A DNA stretch of 64,000 bases from contig NZ_UGSI01000001.1 in assembly GCF_900454495.1 (NCBI RefSeq), positions 2,170,001 through 2,234,000 on the forward strand, given 5' to 3'. This DNA comes from Paenibacillus macerans (GTDB lineage Bacteria; Bacillota; Bacilli; Paenibacillales; Paenibacillaceae). Positions 62,719-64,000 of this stretch are shown piece by piece. The notes beneath the pieces were generated by a model. It had not been told where the DNA came from. It saw only the letters and a list, made by a program, of their open reading frames with translations, and did no database searches. A program made the position numbers and the translations under genes. Each line of letters opens with the position of its first letter. The stretch's first letter is position 1.

Positions 62719-63717
62719 CTATACACGCTTTGGCGCCAGTTCGGCAGCGGAACGGATGGCGGCCAGCAGGCTTGCTTCATCCGCCTTGTTCTGCCCGGCA
62801 ATATCAAACGCTGTCCCATGGTCCACCGAGGTGCGGATCACACCGCCTTTCAGGCCCACCGTAATGTTCACGCCTTCCTCCAGGCCCAGCACCTTGATCG
62901 GAATATGACCCTGGTCATGGTAGCAGGCCACCACGATATCGAAATCGCCGCGTACGGCCCGGAAAAACACCGTATCTCCCGGCAGCGGGCCTTCCACATG
63001 AATGCCTTCCGCCCGCGCTTTTTCGACGCCCGGTACAAGCTGCTTTTCCTCTTCGCCGTTGCCGAACAACCCTTTCTCGCCCGCATGCGGGTTAATGCCG
63101 CAGACGGCGATGCACGGGTTCGCGTATCCGGCGCGCTTGAGCGTTTCATCAGCCAACGCGATCACCTTATAAGTCCGTTCCGGTGTGATGGACTGAATGG
63201 CTTCAAGCAGCCCCTGATGCGTCGTCAGATGAATCACCTTCAGCTTGGGCGAGGACAGCATCATGGAATAGTCTTCCGTCCCGGTCAAATCCGCCAAAAT
63301 TTCCGTATGCCCAGGATAGCGGTGGCCGCCCATATGCAGGGCTTCTTTGTTCAGCGGAGCTGTACAGATCGCCTGGATTTCCCCGGCTTTGGCCAGCTCG
63401 ACCGATCGCTTCAGAAACTGGAACGCCGCATCTCCCGCGGCCGCCGAAAGCTGGCCGAAGGGCAGCTCCTCCGGCAGCAGGTTCTGATCCAGACAATCGA
63501 TCGTTCCCGGTTCGAACCGGCATTCCTGAATGGAATGCACGGGGTTCAGCACCAGACCGGAGCCCGTCACGCTCAATGCCCGTTTCATGATTTTGGCGTC
63601 CCCAAGCACAACCGGCCGGCACTGCGCATACACTTCCCGATGTCCTAACGCTTTTACGATAATCTCCGGACCGACGCCCGCCGCGTCGCCCATCGTAATC
63701 CCGATAATTGGTTTCAT
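62719..63717 (-). CDS. pdxA2: 4-phosphoerythronate/threonate dehydrogenase, PdxA2 type
   Basis: The 332-residue protein is a PdxA family member with IIGITMGDAAGVGPEIIVKAL at the N-terminus, TAPLNKEAL, and metal ligands in YPGHTEILADL, HDQGHIPIKVLGL and VDHGTAFDIAG. The PdxA2 subgroup, encoded with DUF1537 kinases, oxidises and decarboxylates 4-phospho-D-threonate or D-erythronate to dihydroxyacetone phosphate. Its ATG overlaps the stop of the DUF1537 kinase gene (ATGA), with an AGGAGGGG ribosome site inside the kinase 3' end. Context rather than sequence alone separates it from the vitamin B6 enzyme PdxA. Confidence 0.85.
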   Translation of the reverse strand: MKPIIGITMGDAAGVGPEIIVKALGHREVYAQCRPVVLGDAKIMKRALSVTGSGLVLNPVHSIQECRFEPGTIDCLDQNLLPEELPFGQLSAAAGDAAFQFLKRSVELAKAGEIQAICTAPLNKEALHMGGHRYPGHTEILADLTGTEDYSMMLSSPKLKVIHLTTHQGLLEAIQSITPERTYKVIALADETLKRAGYANPCIAVCGINPHAGEKGLFGNGEEEKQLVPGVEKARAEGIHVEGPLPGDTVFFRAVRGDFDIVVACYHDQGHIPIKVLGLEEGVNITVGLKGGVIRTSVDHGTAFDIAGQNKADEASLLAAIRSAAELAPKRV

Positions 63718-64000
63718 AATGCCCCTCCTTGCAGTTTCAGCACCGCTTTCTCCATTACAGCTTCCGAGCCGAAGTTGCCCGCCTTGGTCACTGCGAAAAT
63801 ATCTTGTTCTCCGGAAAGTTTACCAAGCGGTATGCCGTTCTCCACCTCTGCCAGCAGCCGGAATTCATGCAGGTTCAGCCTTTGGAATACCTGATGCGCC
63901 GTGTCTCCTCCGGTCAGGAACAGATGCTGCAGGCCGTGTCTAGTCACCAGCTCTGCGGCGCATTGCCCCAGCGCCTGCGAGATCCGGTTGCTGATCTCCA
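63714..64000 (-). CDS. Four-carbon acid sugar kinase, DUF1537 (C-terminal part)
   Basis: The frame is open from the window edge to the stop at 63714; about 95 C-terminal residues are visible. It reads ISQALGQCAAELVTRHG, then LFLTGGDTAHQVFQRLN and LSGEQDIFAVTKAGNFGS. LTGGDTA and VTKAGNFG are the nucleotide-binding motifs of the DUF1537 C-terminal domain. The enzyme phosphorylates a four-carbon sugar acid such as D-threonate or erythronate at C4, and PdxA2 then acts on the product. The gene is cut by the window, not truncated as far as can be seen. It overlaps pdxA2 by 4 nt. Confidence 0.85.
   Translation of the reverse strand, partial: EISNRISQALGQCAAELVTRHGLQHLFLTGGDTAHQVFQRLNLHEFRLLAEVENGIPLGKLSGEQDIFAVTKAGNFGSEAVMEKAVLKLQGGAL

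Overview
The window looks like chromosome of a Paenibacillus-like Firmicute. Grounds: strong GGAGG-type ribosome binding sites, frequent GTG/TTG starts, a GerAB-type spore germination permease, YesM/YesN-type two-component and AraC regulators, and many CUT1 sugar ABC importers that lack their own ATPase. Base composition is mostly moderate to high GC, with a clearly AT-rich block at about 15.6-20.8 kb. Species identity is inference; no search was possible.

Layout. 0-0.9 kb: a TetR regulator with two matching palindromic operator candidates. 0.9-12.6 kb: a complete locus that I read as beta-1,2-glucan (sophorooligosaccharide) utilisation. It has a secreted GH144-like endo-glucanase, a LacI regulator, a very long GH94 phosphorylase of the 1,2-beta-oligoglucan phosphorylase type, a GH3 beta-glucosidase, and a divergent binding protein with two permeases. 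Five copies of an ATCGAAACGTTTCA-type operator sit at its promoters. 12.6-15.2 kb: a frameshifted gerAB-like gene and an MFS exporter. 15.6-20.8 kb: AT-rich GH31 glycosidase, GPH symporter and divergent AraC regulator, with tandem cre-like boxes. 20.8-26 kb: a LysR remnant, two tandem solute-binding lipoproteins and an orphan BceB-like permease. 26.5 kb: tRNA-Leu(CAG). 26.6-27.9 kb: MarR regulator and PNPOx-fold protein. 28.3-35.1 kb: a sugar ABC importer with a YesM/YesN two-component system. 35.2-37.7 kb: MocR regulator divergent from an EamA transporter.

38.7-43.6 kb: a four-gene operon (organic-acid-type transporter, HyuA-like hydantoinase/oxoprolinase, small HEXXH gluzincin-like protein, GntR regulator) flanked by two copies of a roughly 270-bp intergenic repeat. 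44.4-48 kb: intracellular pectin enzymes (GH105, GH28, CE8). 48.3-49.9 kb: an IS110/IS1111-type insertion sequence with a structured non-coding 3' end. 49.9-60.3 kb: an LplB/YtcP-type ABC importer, a long coiled-coil/DUF2325 protein of unknown role, a second binding protein and a membrane-bound AraC regulator. 60.3-64 kb: a four-carbon acid-sugar operon (DUF1537 kinase, PdxA2, 2-hydroxyacid dehydrogenase, MFS transporter) running off the right edge.

How it fits together: this is a plant- and microbe-polysaccharide foraging region in which each unit pairs an importer with cytoplasmic enzymes and a local regulator. The least explained parts are the HyuA/HEXXH operon, the DUF2325 protein, the twin lipoproteins beside the orphan permease, and several families of intergenic repeats.
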